Assembly: GCA_008921705.1 (NCBI GenBank)
Contig: VFFE01007645.1
Coordinates: forward strand, 642,456-706,455
Direction: 5' to 3'
Length of the DNA stretch: 64,000 nucleotides
Source: Burhinus oedicnemus
Lineage: Eukaryota > Chordata > Aves > Charadriiformes > Burhinidae
Made by a program: the position numbers and the translations under genes. The notes under the pieces were generated by a model. That model saw nothing but the letters and a program-made list of their open reading frames with translations. It did no database searches and was not told the origin of the DNA. Shown piece after piece: positions 39,961 to 53,500 of this stretch. The first letter of the stretch is position 1, and each line of letters begins with the position of its first letter.

Positions 39961-40782
39961 TGCAAGGGAGGTTTTTGTTGTGTCTCTGGGAATCACTCAA
40001 AAAGCCAAAAAATCTCACCATCTTTGTAAAAAAGCCTCGATCTGCTTTCTGGTCTTTATTTTCATGATAAAAATCAACCATTTCAGGCAGCTGCTCTCTG
40101 ATACGCCTCTAGAAAGAAGTTCCGATAACTTCAGAGGTGCAAGTGTAAAACGTATCCGCAGCACATCATTAGCATGAGTGACTATTCCTGCTTTCTAATA
40201 AAAAAAGAATGGAAAACCATTAAAACTCATGAAATAACAAGGCAGAAGCATATCATTTAATATGGTCATCTATTTGGAAATGCACATTGTGCATAAATAA
40301 TCAGACGTATCAGCAAGGAATCCGCAGCCATCTCGCAAGTGAGTTGTTTTGCAATTGCCATCTGACCTGTAGATAAGTGGAAGCAATGTCTTCATTAAAC
40401 TTACAAAACCGACCATTAATCATTAGCAAAACCAGCACTGCAGGATGCGAGGGAAGTCTTGCTACGTCCCCGGGCACGGCGCGCACGTACCCGATGGCAG
40501 GATTCAACTATGAAGGTCATATCAAAAGTAGAATTTACTAAAGGGGCTGGTTTTGTTTGCAGTGTTCGCACTGCTCCGTCCTCTGCTCCCTGTTAGCAGA
40601 GGGGGACCAGAGCCGGGTGGGGGCAGCAGGAGGTGGCGATGCCCCGAGATTCCCAGGGCAGTCCATCTCCTGCTGTCAGACTGCACGGAAGGTAGGTAGG
40701 TGAAATCCCTAATTTAAAGAATGTGACCGATGTGATGGGATGGCACCAGTGTATGCAATGCTGGAAGTCAAAGGGTGAAGCT

Positions 40783-41209
40783 AATCATAGAATCATAGAA
40801 GGGTTTGGGTTGGAGGGGACCTTAAAGACCATCTCATTCCACCCCCCTGCCCTGGGCAGGGACACCTCCCACCAGACCAGGTTGCTCCAAGCCCCGTCCA
40901 ACCTGGCCTTGAACACCTCCAGGGACGGGGCAGCCACAGCTTCTCTGGGCAACCTGGGCCAGGGTCTCACCACCCTCCCAGTCAACAATTTCTTCCTAAT
41001 GTCTCATCTAAATGTCCCCTCTTCCAGTTTAAAACCGTTCCCCCTTGTCCTATGGCTCCACTCCCTGATCCAGAGTCCCTCCCCAGCTTTCCTGGAGCCC
41101 CTTTAGGCACTGGAAGGGGCTCTAAGGTCTCCCCGGAGCCTTCTCTTCTCCAGGCTGAACCCCCCCAACTCTCCCAGCCTGGCCTCCCAGCAGAGGGGCT
41201 CCAGCCCTA
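40783..41209 (-). mobile_element. CR1 LINE fragment, 5'-truncated, antisense
   Basis: It begins with the reversed terminal repeat (ATCATAGAATCATAGAA) and GGTTTGGGTTGGAGGGGACC, then runs through the 3' UTR and the end of ORF2. On the minus strand VVRPWPRLPREAVAAPSLEV is readable. Similarity ends at about 41209 in CAGAGGGGCTCCAGCCCTA. It is about 427 bp long, with high GC and clear matching to the copies at 16299 and 60287, so it is from the same or a closely related subfamily. Confidence 0.96.
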
Positions 41210-44200
41210 ATATTTTTAAAGATGTGGCTAAAAAAAATCTGTTTTATGTGTAGAAATTGCAATGGCAAATTTAATCCCGCTTTGCACCTTTGGGTCATTT
41301 TGCAGGTATTCCTGTAGGCGAGCAGTGAACCCACTTATTTTGTTTCCTTTCTTTTCCTCTCCTACCTGTTTCAGCCAATAAGCCGATTCGGTGAGAAAGC
41401 AGTCTGACTGTAACTAATCCTATAATACGTTCTTGACATTCATATTGCTGTTGAGCGTTTCTGTCAATACAGTCATTGCCTGTGAGCTGCATGGAAAACA
41501 GTGCCCAGGAAAAAAACCCCAGGTTTCATTCTTACCAATATTTGTGATAAAATTAAGATCTTCCCTCAACTTTATTGGAATTTACTCAGGCATTTGGTAA
41601 TAGCAGCCTACTGGAGGTTGCTAAGGAGGGAACTCGAGAGACCTGTAATAAAACACAAGGAGATGGCTTGTGTGTTCTTTATTATCCAAGATCTCAGTCC
41701 TGAGAGCGTCGGACACACAGTGTGCTTTGGGCGGATATTAATTTAAGACCCTTCTACTCCTGCTCTTGCTTAATCCTGCGATATCTGCCTTGATATTAGC
41801 AAGAGCTGTGGAAGATGTCATGGACGTATTTCAACTAAACACTAAAAACAGAGGTTTTGTCTTCTGTCCCCCACATCCAGGCCCGGAGAAGAGCGGGGTA
41901 TTTGCTGTCACAGGGTTACTCACTTTAATCCGCATCTGCTCCGCACTCCACTGAGGTCAACGGCGGGCTTTTCCCATGACTTCGCTGGCCTTTCAATTTG
42001 GGTATGGGCAGGTCGGGTCCCAGTTTATGAACTGGCTGTGTCCTTCCTGACCCAATTCACCTTGAACGCAATGGGAGACCTTTCACCGAGGAGAAGGAAA
42101 GTTGGATCAGGGCCAGAGAAAAACAGTAAGTGCTGGAGGAATGAGACGATGACGTTCAAAGATTAAATCACGGGATATACTTATCCTCACAGTTCGTATT
42201 AAAAGGTAGGAAAACTGAGACACAAGTGTCCAGGGCTTTGGGAAAAACATAGTCCCCTCTTTGAAACCAGGCTGCCCCAGAACTCCTGTGGGCTGTGCGC
42301 ACACACGTGTCTATCGCACTGTACAATAGATAAGCTTCATATTTTGTAGACATTTAAACGCAGTTAAAATAGCAAGGAGAAGTAGCCAGACGTGCACTGT
42401 TGGGGAAAAGCAGCTGCAGGTCATAAATCAGTTCCACAAAAAAAATTTTGGCAGCAGTATCCTTTCACTAAAGGTTTTACTGCGCATCCTTTGCAGATTT
42501 TTCCTCCCTTCTCTTGTCCTCTGCTCTTCTCTCTTTTTTTTTCTTGGGCTGTTTTTTCTAAGCTCTGCTTTTATTATCCACCCTTGCATGCTTTATTTTA
42601 ATCTTCCCCTCTCCTACCAAGCGACCTCAACGTAGGCAGGCTTGTAAGTTTAGATTAGCCAAAACTAATCTCTGTGTCTTGTCTAGAGGAGCACACCAGG
42701 TTCACGTCGAACACTAACTCAGCTGAGTCTCGCCGGTGAGGGATGTTCCCCTCTCTCCCTATGGGTGCACACACACACACAACGTACACCCTTCTCCATC
42801 CTCACCCCAGCTTTGGGTGGGTGCGTTTTTGCGATCCACCGAGCACGAATATTTCTCTGCACCTTGACCATGGGAGTTGAGCGACCCCATTGCACTTGAT
42901 GGGAGATGTTTAAATAAAGCAGGAGTTGCCCTGAGCAGCCAAGCCAGCCAGAGTCTTCCTTCCCTTGCAGTGCCGCGCAGCCCGTTCCCTAACGTCCTGC
43001 TGATCTTTATTCTTCCATATGGGATATTTTTCAGAGATTTCAATAGGTCTTTTTTTTTACTTAAGAGGAGCAGGTTAGGCCAATACCGAGTCTTAGAAAT
43101 CCTGCATCTACAATCCTTGTAAGTGATGCTCCTCAAAACCTTCACCTCCAGTTTTTTCCTAAAATGCTGGGTCTTTAACTAGGATTAAAGGAGGAGAGGG
43201 ATGATGCTCTGCGGAGAGCGGGGACTGCGCTTGCAGCCCCCACAGCAGGGCCCATCCAGAGGCCGGGAGGTTAAAATCCCCCTTCTCGGCGGAGACGCGG
43301 AAGAGGGAAGAGATGCTAATATGGCTCGATTTTCCCCTGGGAGTAGCGCAGGGACTCCTCCAGGGCTGCAGAGCATCAATCCACCCTTTAGCCAGACAGT
43401 TGCAAGCTAAAAGGACCCTGATGTGTAATTTCCAATGGAATTTGTGACTCATGTGGTGCCCTTAATATAAAGCACGGATTAGTGGGGGGGTTTCCAGCCT
43501 GGAAGAGGAGAAGTTTAGAGAGAAAGCAAAGATTTTTGTAGTTTCATAGGGCAGCACAATGAATCTGTGAATTGGCTACAAAAAGGGGCTCCCAACCCAG
43601 TGCACTCTTACTCGTGCAACGAATGAAGAACCGAGGGTGAGATGGATACGGTTAGTTAATTCAAATTTAGCTGGGGAGTGAAACATTGGGGTTAGTACTA
43701 AGGCAATCCATGGATTTCCTTTCTTCTTGAAAAGTCAGGGCATCCTCTGACCAAGGCGGAGAAACGCTGTTCCCCAGTACTCGGGAGGTTTAGGAGCACC
43801 CTGGAGTATTTGCGCTTGTAAATCACCTTGGCAGCCGCCGGGCAGGAAGGAACTGCTCGAGAAATGCTCAAAATGGCAAAACGGTGGGGTCAGCACATTC
43901 CCAAACGTGTAAGGCTTTGCAGATGTGAACAACCCAGGTGGGACACATGTCTGCCTGGGACCACCAGCCCCAGAGCGGGGTGGATGAGCCGCTGGGTTTT
44001 GCGGCGGCCGGTGTCCGTGCACACCCGGGGAACAGCCAGCAGCCAAGTGCTGCTCTGTATTCCTTGTTTAGGCAAAATTCTGGTCGAGAAGAAAAAAAAC
44101 ATTAAAAAATGGAAGTTTACCCATGAGCTGCGGAACCAGCTTAGGGCAAAGAATGAGTTAGACACCCTTCATGGAGATGGCGTTTGCTGTCAGGAGGAGT

Positions 44201-47200
44201 AGTAAAGAGACAGGAGTAAAAATAAAATGGATGAAAAAAGAGAGAGGTCATGGCGTTTGCCTTATTAGGGAACGCAATACCACACCGTATCAAAGCCATT
44301 CTCTTTTCTTTTGTAAGCACAGAGTAGTCTGAAACAGCCGATTACATCTTCTTTCCAGCTCAGAGGGGCGCACCGCCCTTTGCCAGGCATTCAGGAAGGG
44401 TACTGGTGGCACTGCCGGGGGTTCCGGGGTGCCTGGGCTTTACTGGGAAATCACTCCTCCCAGGAGTTAGAAACGCTCGGCCCTGGGGAGCCGTTATCGC
44501 GCAGTAACCGCATGCCTGCTGTCCTCAGTGGCGTAATTATGGAAGATTCTCAGGATTTGGGATGGAAAGAAGCTTGAGAAGCAAAACTCGCAGTTCTCTG
44601 ACCTGCCCAAGGACTGGGCACCAGCACGTCCTCCGGCCCCTGTGCGGGGACGCTGCTGTGCGGTGGCTTGAGCCGCGCCGTCCGCTGGCACGCAGGAGAT
44701 GCGGGGTTTGCGGGAGGAGGTGGCACAAGGGGCTCCGCTGTTCTCATCCCCCTGTTCTCATTTTGTGCTGGATGGGAGAACGGCATCCAGGCTTTGAGAT
44801 CCAGAGCTGGTGAAAGCAGCTCGCTGTGCAAACGAGAACTTCACGCTCTTTTTTAATGTGTTGGTCTACGCAGGCACAGCAGGTAGGCTCTGTCCTGTTA
44901 ATGATTTTGGCAGTAACTGTTTCTCTGCAAAACTGCGGGCACTTAATTCGGTGTAATTCGGTATCCAGTAGCTCTGGAGTGGTAAAGCGCACGGAAAAAG
45001 CCAGAAGTGTTTGACCGCTGCGTGGGTCGGTGGGACGGCAGGAGGGAGCGGGCCGTACGTTAGCATGGTATCTCCTCTGGGGTCCTTGGGAAAGCGGAGC
45101 TCCCCTATACAAACACAGATATATAGGTCACCCGTGACGCAAAACAGTGGCATTTCAAAGGATTTTGCACTTTCCTAGCTGGAGGCTGAGCATCCTTTTA
45201 TTTGTTCTTCCAAGCCAGGGTAAAGTGACAGCCCCATTGTATGGCTAATGGAGAGGTGCGATTGTATGAGGTTTTATCCCTATTACACAGTCTGAAGAAC
45301 TGCAAACATTTCATTTGAGAGAGAGAGAGGAGAAATTCAGTCTCTGAACTGCAGACTGAGAGCGGGAGCCCGTACCCCGGGGCTGACTGCAGAGCGCAAA
45401 CACCGTGCTGCTTCGAGCTGTGTCGATATTCAGCCCAACCAACTCCTTCCGCTGGGGCTGGAGAGGACGGTGTTGGGTCTGTATTGCTCCTGCGTACTGC
45501 CCGTGGCCCTTCAGCCCGTGCCGGTACCTGGCCCAGCTCAAACGGCATTTCTGGAACACGAGAGCTCATACAAGTTGTCTGAGCTTCACTAGATCCATTT
45601 GTATTTCTCCATGTGGAGCAGGAGATGCATTGAAGGCCAAGATTTGAGCCTTATTTCTGGTTAGTCTGGCAAGACAGGTAGGAAAAGTCATTATTTTCTT
45701 GTTTAGAGGAGTCGCGGTGCTTTGCGTGGTGCAGTTATTGGGGTCCAAGGAGTCTTGAGCACACCTGGGACCCGCAGGTGTCCTCCTGAAAGGTGACGTC
45801 TGGGCTCTACCAAAGCCCACGGCCAAACTGACTTGTACTTTGGGCACAATGACGCGGGTTTTTTTCCCAAAGTAGTTGTTGTCATGGGTGGAAGAAGAAG
45901 AAAAAGAAGCAACTGTGAGTGTGGAAGTGGCCGGGGCGAGCGGCCGGGGCTGCTGCGGGGCTCTGGTGCTTATCACTGGCTGGTTCTTGCGAAGCGCCGA
46001 GCGCAGAAGAGCTCCGAGGAGGCATTAAGTCTGTGCTTGGCTGTCAAGGACACACATAGTTCACTGGCTATATGTGTGCCCAAAGTTAAGCGTGTGCTTA
46101 ATGAGGCTAGAGTGCTTCGCTTAGGGCAGAGCTGAATCCTTAATAGCTCCATGTTTTGCAGCTTTTGCTGAAAAACGGGGCTAATATTTTCCTGCTTTCT
46201 GGGAGATTTTGAGGACAAGCTTGCTAGCATTCACGGTTCTCGTAATGGTGGCAAGGAAACTCATGAATAAAAAGGAAGAAGTCATGTATCAATACATCAG
46301 ATTCACGGTAATTACGTTTTCCAACCTATTTTGAACTGGAACCTATTGTGAACCCTTGAATTTCAATGGCACATACATCACGTACAGCGAGAAGAAAAAA
46401 TCCAACAAGCTGAAAGAAATTTGAGCTCTGCTATGCTTCTAATATGTTTAATGTTATTGTTCCGTTAAATCCCTACCCTTAATGACCCCAGACATATTAA
46501 ATAACATTCTTAGGGCTGAAGAAATGCTTCAGACTTCTGATTTTACACATATTTTTCCTCCTGCGCTCTCAGAGCTCTACAAGTGTTATATATTGAAAAA
46601 AACTCCGTAGAAAATACTTTGCAGTCTTTTTCCTGAAGAAAGGCTGAAGGTACCTGGGCTCCCTCGCAGCTCTGTTTGCGCTGCCTGCTTTTCAGAAATA
46701 CTTTTTGCAGCTGTATCATTTTTCATGTTGGCAATTTATGGCCGGCGGACAATGGACGGCAGAGCCTCAAAGGGATAAATCCTGGGGAAAGATGACGGCT
46801 ATCGTGGGCTTGGCACGGCAAAAATGCTCACAGCGCTTGTTTCGGAGCACAGAGGAATCCAAGCCATAGAGCGGCAGAAAATATTGACAGTGATATAGCT
46901 TCTTAATGAAGATACCATAAAGAAAGGCACAAAATATCATTGTGGCATCTCATTAATGATGGCTCCTGCTTGTTTAATTGCGATGAGGCTTTTTTCTCCC
47001 TGCTGTGGCAACAGCATTGACCATATTAACGTTGGCACCGGGAACTCTTTTGTTGTGCTGTCGGTACCTCTTAATCTTTCAGCCCTGCATGCCAAGTCAG
47101 GTTTCTGTCTCAAAGATGAACCAAACCCTATTTCTGGGTTAAGAATTCTTTTATCTGCAAAGTAAATTAGTGACAGGAGCTTCCCAGAGCTTGCTTTTCT

Positions 47201-48043
47201 CTTCGTACCCTGACTCATTTGTTTTTCTGTACGAGCCCTGCTTTTCCTGAATGGCAGAAAAAAAATCCTAGCCAACAGGCAGTGCCAGGTAGCCACCGTG
47301 GCATCAGTGTTCGCCTGCTCTCCGTCCCGCCAGCATCCCAGAAGAGGCAGATGAAGACGAACTTGCGGCACGTCCCGCACATTTGCACGCCTGCAATTTC
47401 CGCCTGCGTGCGCTGCCTGCCGCGCACTCAGCGTGCCGGTACGGATCCTGCGCCTCCCGCGGAGCTCCCTGCCCACAGGCTAGGCTTCTTTAAATCAAGG
47501 TGTGAAGACCCAAGCTTTTAATTTTGGCAATACACACTTCAGTCCCCGCTACTGACCAAAAAGCAGCCGTGCGTGTCATTGCTGACAACGGAAGCAGCCC
47601 TGTACGCAGTTTAGAAAAGTGGTGGTGAAAAGCGTCTTTATTTCACTTAGCCCAGCATTCGGTGGGGCGGCTTTTCAGCAGTAACCCAGATCCGCCTCTG
47701 TCCCATAATGCCGGAAAATCTCGCCCCACCTCGAGTGTTTTCAGCTGGCTCGCTCTCTGACACTGTGCCTGCCTCTTGAATTTGAGGTGTTCGTGGGGTG
47801 CAGGGGGAATACGGGCAGATATGATAAAGAATGATCCTGCTTGTCTGGTCACATCGCGTCCAGTGCCGCGGCAGGCGGTGCTAGCTGTGAGCCGGGAGCT
47901 GGAGGACACGGGAGCCGGAGGACACAGGAGATGCACCTACGTCCACCCATCCAGAGCCTGGATGGAGGTCATCTCGCTGGTTTTGTCTGGCGTACCTGCT
48001 TTGTAACAGCACTGCAGTTTGCCGTCTTTTCAACCGTCTTCTA

Positions 48044-48106
48044 AGTAGTAGTAGTACTGCTACTGGTAGTAATAATAATAATGATGATGATGATGATGAT
48101 GAAGAA
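48044..48106. repeat. Compound trinucleotide repeat (AGT/TAA/ATG)n
   Basis: A run of AGT units, an imperfect middle (ACTGCTACTGGTAGT), (AAT)n, and about seven ATG/GAT units ending GAAGAA. A compound microsatellite in intron 3. Confidence 0.9.
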
Positions 48107-48754
48107 CCTGTGAATCTGGGCTGTGGGCAGGCTGGGGGTGCAGCCCCCCGAAGGGACCCTCTGGGAGGGGAAGGGGAGCGCTGGCTGTCGCGCCGAAAGC
48201 GCGGGGGGAAGAAGACATCCTGACAAATGTGCTTACGCTAATTTATTTTTTTTCCTGCGGTGACAGGCAGCTACTTACTAGGCAGAGCTGGAAGTAATAT
48301 TCCGAATTGCTGAAGGAAATTTTCCCGGTTGATCAAACTCTTATGTGTTTTGTGCTGATCAAAGATTCTCTTCATGTCTTATGTATCTGAAAGCACAAAA
48401 GAATGGATGAAAAAAAGAGCTATTCTTCTGTGCTGGTAGACAATGAAATGATGATTGGTGAGATTATGCCTTGACTTTACTGTCAGCACAGTGTCAGTGA
48501 AGGCAGCGGTGTAGAGGGGGTACATTCTGAGGTACCAATACCGAATCCAGATCACTAGAAGGAACGGAAAAGCCCCAAAGAAGAGAAAAACGTCTGGGTT
48601 TATTATTATTATTGTATTTTAGTGGAGAATAAAATGAATCTTTCATATTCTTGGATCATATTAGTTATCCTGATTATTCATCCCTTCATATCTTATCTGC
48701 TTGCGTAGTCAGGAGTGGTAACTCACGTTTTGCTCAGATGAAAATCTGCTTTTT

Positions 48755-48787
<33 letters not shown>

Positions 48788-48810
48788 GTGTGTGTGTGTG
48801 TGTGTGTGTA
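48755..48810. repeat. Compound (TA)n(TG)n microsatellite
   Basis: About eleven TA units pass through TGTATGTATG into about eleven TG units. A typical compound dinucleotide microsatellite in intron 3, possibly polymorphic. Confidence 0.93.
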
Positions 48811-51800
48811 TTGCTACATCTCACGCACGGGCTGGCAGGAACCTTTCACTGGTGCTGCTCCGAGCAAGGGTCTGGTTTTGCACAACCTCTTCACAACCAC
48901 CCCGATCCATGTAGGGCAGTCAGAGGTTGCTTCACTGTCTTCCAGGAACAGCGCTGGTTTTGAGGGGAACGCCTAAGGAAGGCTTTCAAGGCTTTGGGTT
49001 GGTTGGGGTTTTAACAAATTGAAAAGAAATGAATCGTGCTTAGTAGAGACGGGGCCTCTGAGCTGGGGAATCTGCAGTCGAAAGGCGTTAAGGCTTAATT
49101 CCCAGGTCTTGGCTCGGGGATGCTCTTTTCAGGAATGGGAGCCAGTTGTTCTGCAAGTGGTCCTTCCTGGGAAAGGCACTGGGATCAGCTGCAGCAAGCC
49201 TTACGGCCGTGGGTTTGCCTTGATCGGGGAGCGAGGAGGAAAAGCGAGACTGGAAATTAGCAGGCGAGTAAGGGCAGCACATGGGGACAGGAGGAGAGGG
49301 CTGTAGCCGTGGCACCGCGAAAGGACACTTTGAAGATCACGTTATAGCGACGTCTGTCAAGAGTGGTTTCGGTCCAGCTGATGGGGCCCTGGGGCCAGGG
49401 GATGCGTTAGGTGACCTCCGGAGCCTGTGTTTCTTCGACTCCGCAACTGGGACTGGAAAGAAAACCCACTTTAACATACTGTTTCCCGGTGGATTTTCTC
49501 TCCCTCCTCCCCCCACTATCCTCCTGTGCCAGGTAACAAGATATTTATATATACAAATGCTCTTTCCGAAGCTTATTGTCATTCTCTGCATCAGAAGCTT
49601 ATGATTTATCTTAAGCTGACTGGTCCGTGAGCATGTGCTCTTGTCAAGCTCTCTTCCTCTGCTCCGGAGAAAAGCGCTCCAGGGCTGGCATGCAATAGCA
49701 TGATCTCGGTATTTATCCTTTTGGCAGTTTGCTAATTATTCCTGTTGCTATCACATCCCTCTGTGAATTTCTGTCTTTCTGCCACAGCAGAACGTGGCAT
49801 TTTTTCTAGCTGCACAACTGCTGCTTAAACGGGAGACGCCCGAGCATCCTGCAGGGGCCCATATTGTCGTTTGGATGATAGCGATAAAACGGGCCAAACG
49901 TCCTTTCTGTACCACTTAAATCGCATGTCTTCGCATTCCTGGGTTGGCCGCTCAGTTTCTGGACTGTGTCCTGCTCCTGTGAACAGCTCGCCTGGTTCCC
50001 GGGAGGGCTCTTTGTGGCGGAACGCTTTGATAAAGCCAAAGCCATCCGCTGCCGAGACTCCAGAAGGAGTCAGAAATAGGCACCAGATACCTTCGCTGCT
50101 GTCGATGTAGCTGCATTAGCAATACCATTCATCTTCCTAAGGGCTTACCAAGCCGCTAAAATGTATTATAAAATTAAGTGGCATTTTTTCCACCTGTTCT
50201 AACTGGTGCCAAACGCCTGGAAAGCCCTCCCGGATGATAGGACTCCGCCTGCAAAACCTAAGCACCCTCCGCAGGACTGCGGCTGCCTCAGAGACGTCGG
50301 GTTTTTTCCACGGGCTGCCTCCTTCGCTTAGAATAAAAAGCTTTAGATGATCTCAGGGCACTCGAGATCCCGCTGCTGCGCAATCCAACTTGACATAAGG
50401 GTTGGGGGGCGGGGAGGGAGAAAATCCTGCAAGCAGACGCCGGACTTTCAGCCTGAGTTTTCCAGCGGCGCCGGCAGCAGTTCAGTGGGAAGGGCTGGGA
50501 GGGTTGGTGCCCCTCCATGCGGCAGGAAAGGCTCCCCGGTGCTGCAGCCGCTCGCCGGAGCAAGGGGCTGCCTACGAAGCCCCACCATGGTGCTTCCGAA
50601 CGCAAGAGGTCCCCGAGTCCCTCCCAGGCCACAAAGTCATCAAAACAGCAGCAAACTGCTGAGCGGCAGCCTTTTAGTCTTGTAGTAACTATAGTTTGTC
50701 CTTTAGGTAACGCCGTAGGTACATTAACTGCTGAGTCTGCACCCCGGCTCCAGGACACGTATTTAAACACCTTAAACGCTCCACGGGATGAGAGGAAAGC
50801 TGCTTTCCAAAGGAGAAGAATAGCGACCTATAGCTGTGGGTAGACCCAGATAATCTCCAGTTATCTGTTCCGATGGCCAAGTTCCCCTCTCCTCAATGTT
50901 AGCGGTGTCCCTGCCAATGGCATTACCGTGCCTCCTTGGGCTGTTACGTCTCCTAGGGATTTTGCGGCTGCCAAATTTCCCTGGCCGGAGAGGGTCAGGG
51001 TCTCCGCCTGCGAGATGCTCAAACCCACGCAAACCCACTCCTGCTGCAGCACAGCTCCTCGTTGTGGCCCGTAATCATCCCTAATCCCCGATTCCCCTGG
51101 CTACGTGTCGGAGCAGGAGTGCAGCCTGCTGGCCAGGAGCGCTCCTCAAACCAGCGGCACGTCCTTGCGTTGGGTCTGACACACGAGGGGTCTCTGAAAT
51201 GTCTCTGGACTGCGGCGCAGGAAGGCAGCGTGTGTCTGTCAGGGTAACACTTGACTCAGATTGGGCTGTTTGCCCTATTTTCGAGCTTTTTGGCTGCTGT
51301 GCAGATAATAGGACCCCTCCGGAGCAGAGGAAGTCTGGCATCGAGGCAGGATTCTTTCGAGTAATACGTGGCCCCGGTGGGTATTAATCCTGGTAATTTA
51401 GGCAGGTGTATGCAAGGGATCCTGGAAACGAAATACAGATTTCCACATTAAAGGTTTAGTTTCTATAACGGCGTTTTCTGAAGTGCCAGAGTCTGCAGAG
51501 CCCGCAGTCTCACGGTGGTGATGAGGTTCGTGACTGGCAGAAAAAAAACCCCAAGAAAGCGTTAATGTTGGGTTTGGGGGATTGAGTAATTGGCCAAAAA
51601 ATGTTTACGCAGACATTTAAGAAAAGCTTGAGGCTTCGCAATTATTTCTGCACGCAAATCACTGTGTTGGTTCATCCAAATACCACTGAACACCAAAACA
51701 GGTCCCAGCCGAGGCTGGAGCAGCGCCGACTCACCAGGTTTGTTCATTTACCAGAGTACTTTGCTTTCTGCAGTTTGGAAGCACGACTCGCTTTTCTAGC

Positions 51801-52989
51801 CACAAGATCAGATCACAGTCGCATCTCGTCTCATGTCAACGCAAAGGCGTCCCTGGCCTGTTTAAACTCATTTTTCCTGTGTTTTCTCCGAGTTGTGCCA
51901 CGGTGGGGAAATTTTCATGGGCTTTGATTTCCCCTTAGTTCTTCTTTCTCCTCTACTGGTGTTACCATGCTGGTTTGCCTTTCCCTCATGCTGTAATTGG
52001 TCTGGTGCCACCGTGTAATTTTTAACTGTGCGCGGTGTCAACAGACCTCCATCTGTCTCTCCTCCAGAGCTTCCCAGCCTGCCGTTGCAAATAGCTGCCA
52101 AATCCTTCTCCAAAGAGAGGATCACCGGATTCCAACTGTTTGCAAAATAAGAGCCGCCGCCAGAAGTCCTCTCCCCATCTGCAACCTGTGCAGAGCCTGT
52201 CCCTGCACGTTGTGAGACGTTGCTGCCGGCACCGAGGAGCTCTGCCCGGTGCTCTCGTTTGCTGTCCCTCAGGAGCCTACCCTTCTGCAGAGGGTTCAGC
52301 ATACTGGGCTGTTTGCTCAAGTATCTCATTATCTCTGACATTTGCTTAGAAAATAACCTTCCATAGCTCTCAGGTGGAAAAAAAAACCAAACAAAACCAA
52401 AATAACTTGAGGGTTGGGTTTTTTTTCCCCTTTAAAATGCAATTCTGACTTAAAACATGCTGTGGGGTGGATCAGTTCAGTGTTGTTTTATGAGATACGT
52501 TACTCGGCGTGCGTGTCCCTTTCCCAGCCTGGCACTTGGAGACCGAGGGCCAGTTACCACCTTCTAGAGCCCGAGTAGCCGATAGGACTCGCCAACTGCA
52601 CATCCACGTTGCGGAGGGCAGCGCTGGGTCTTCCACCTCTCTATACGTACACATCGGAATAGATCGTTAGAAGAATTAGCACCAAGCCAGGCAATGCATT
52701 GATTAGATTGTGCACACTAAAAACCAGCAACTTTTTAAACGTGGATAAAATAAAATCGTGTATAAACACATTTGGGTAAAGTAAAAAATATAGATTATGA
52801 TGTAGGTGCCCTTTTAACACTGTTAAAGCCATTCCCGTAACAGTCCGTTGATTCCGTTCGTTCAAAGCGGTGTTGGCTCATGTGGCTCATTAAATTCAGT
52901 TGCGTACCTTAGGCTACGATTGTCACACGTGCTGGCGTTTGCTGGGGCTGAGGAGTCACCAACGAATCTCTTTAGGTGCTGCTGCAGAC

Positions 52990-53500
52990 ATCAAATTAAC
53001 AATAAATGTATGTTTGAATAAGATGCTTGCCAACTGAAGTCAGATCCAAGGAACAAGGTTCCTGTTCTATCTATGGGATATTGGAATAAGTCAGCAGAAA
53101 GGATTTTTCAAGGTTATTTCAGGAGAGGGTTTCACATTTGAATCTGCTACATCTTAGTTCTGCAGAGCGTTGCAAAGGAACATAAGGAATGTAAAGCAGC
53201 TTGTGGGTTTGATAAATCCTCCTTCCAGTCTAGATTCAGAATAACCCAGTATTTCCAAGAGACGCAAACGTGGGTACTATACTTGTTGGACATGGGCATG
53301 GACCATGGGGACCGTGGCTGGAGAGTGGGTTTGTGTGCGTAAGTAGAGGGAAGCACCTGAAGCACCAAAGCAACTTGGGAGTTTGTTTCGTGATGTATAG
53401 TCAGATTCAAAAAATACCAGTATTTCCGTCGTCTAGATTGCAGTGTGGATTTGGTGTCCAGTGTTGAAGGTTTTAGGACAGTCAAGTTCATGATCTCCTA
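52990..53500. repeat. Degenerate tandem duplication, unit about 171 bp
   Basis: Segments around 53170-53280 and 53341-53450 align at an offset of 171 bases. Shared landmarks are CTTG(T)GGGTTTG / CTTGGGAGTTTG, AGATTCAGAATAACCCAGTATTTCC / AGATTCAAAAAATACCAGTATTTCC and flanking purine-rich sequence. By eye I judge the similarity to be moderate. A weaker third copy may start near 53000 (AGTCAGATCCAAGG). The minus-strand open frame at 53147-53491 shows the duplication as KYWYFLNL and KYWVILNL 57 residues apart. It does not match any repeat family I know. A coding role is unlikely but untested. Confidence 0.5.
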
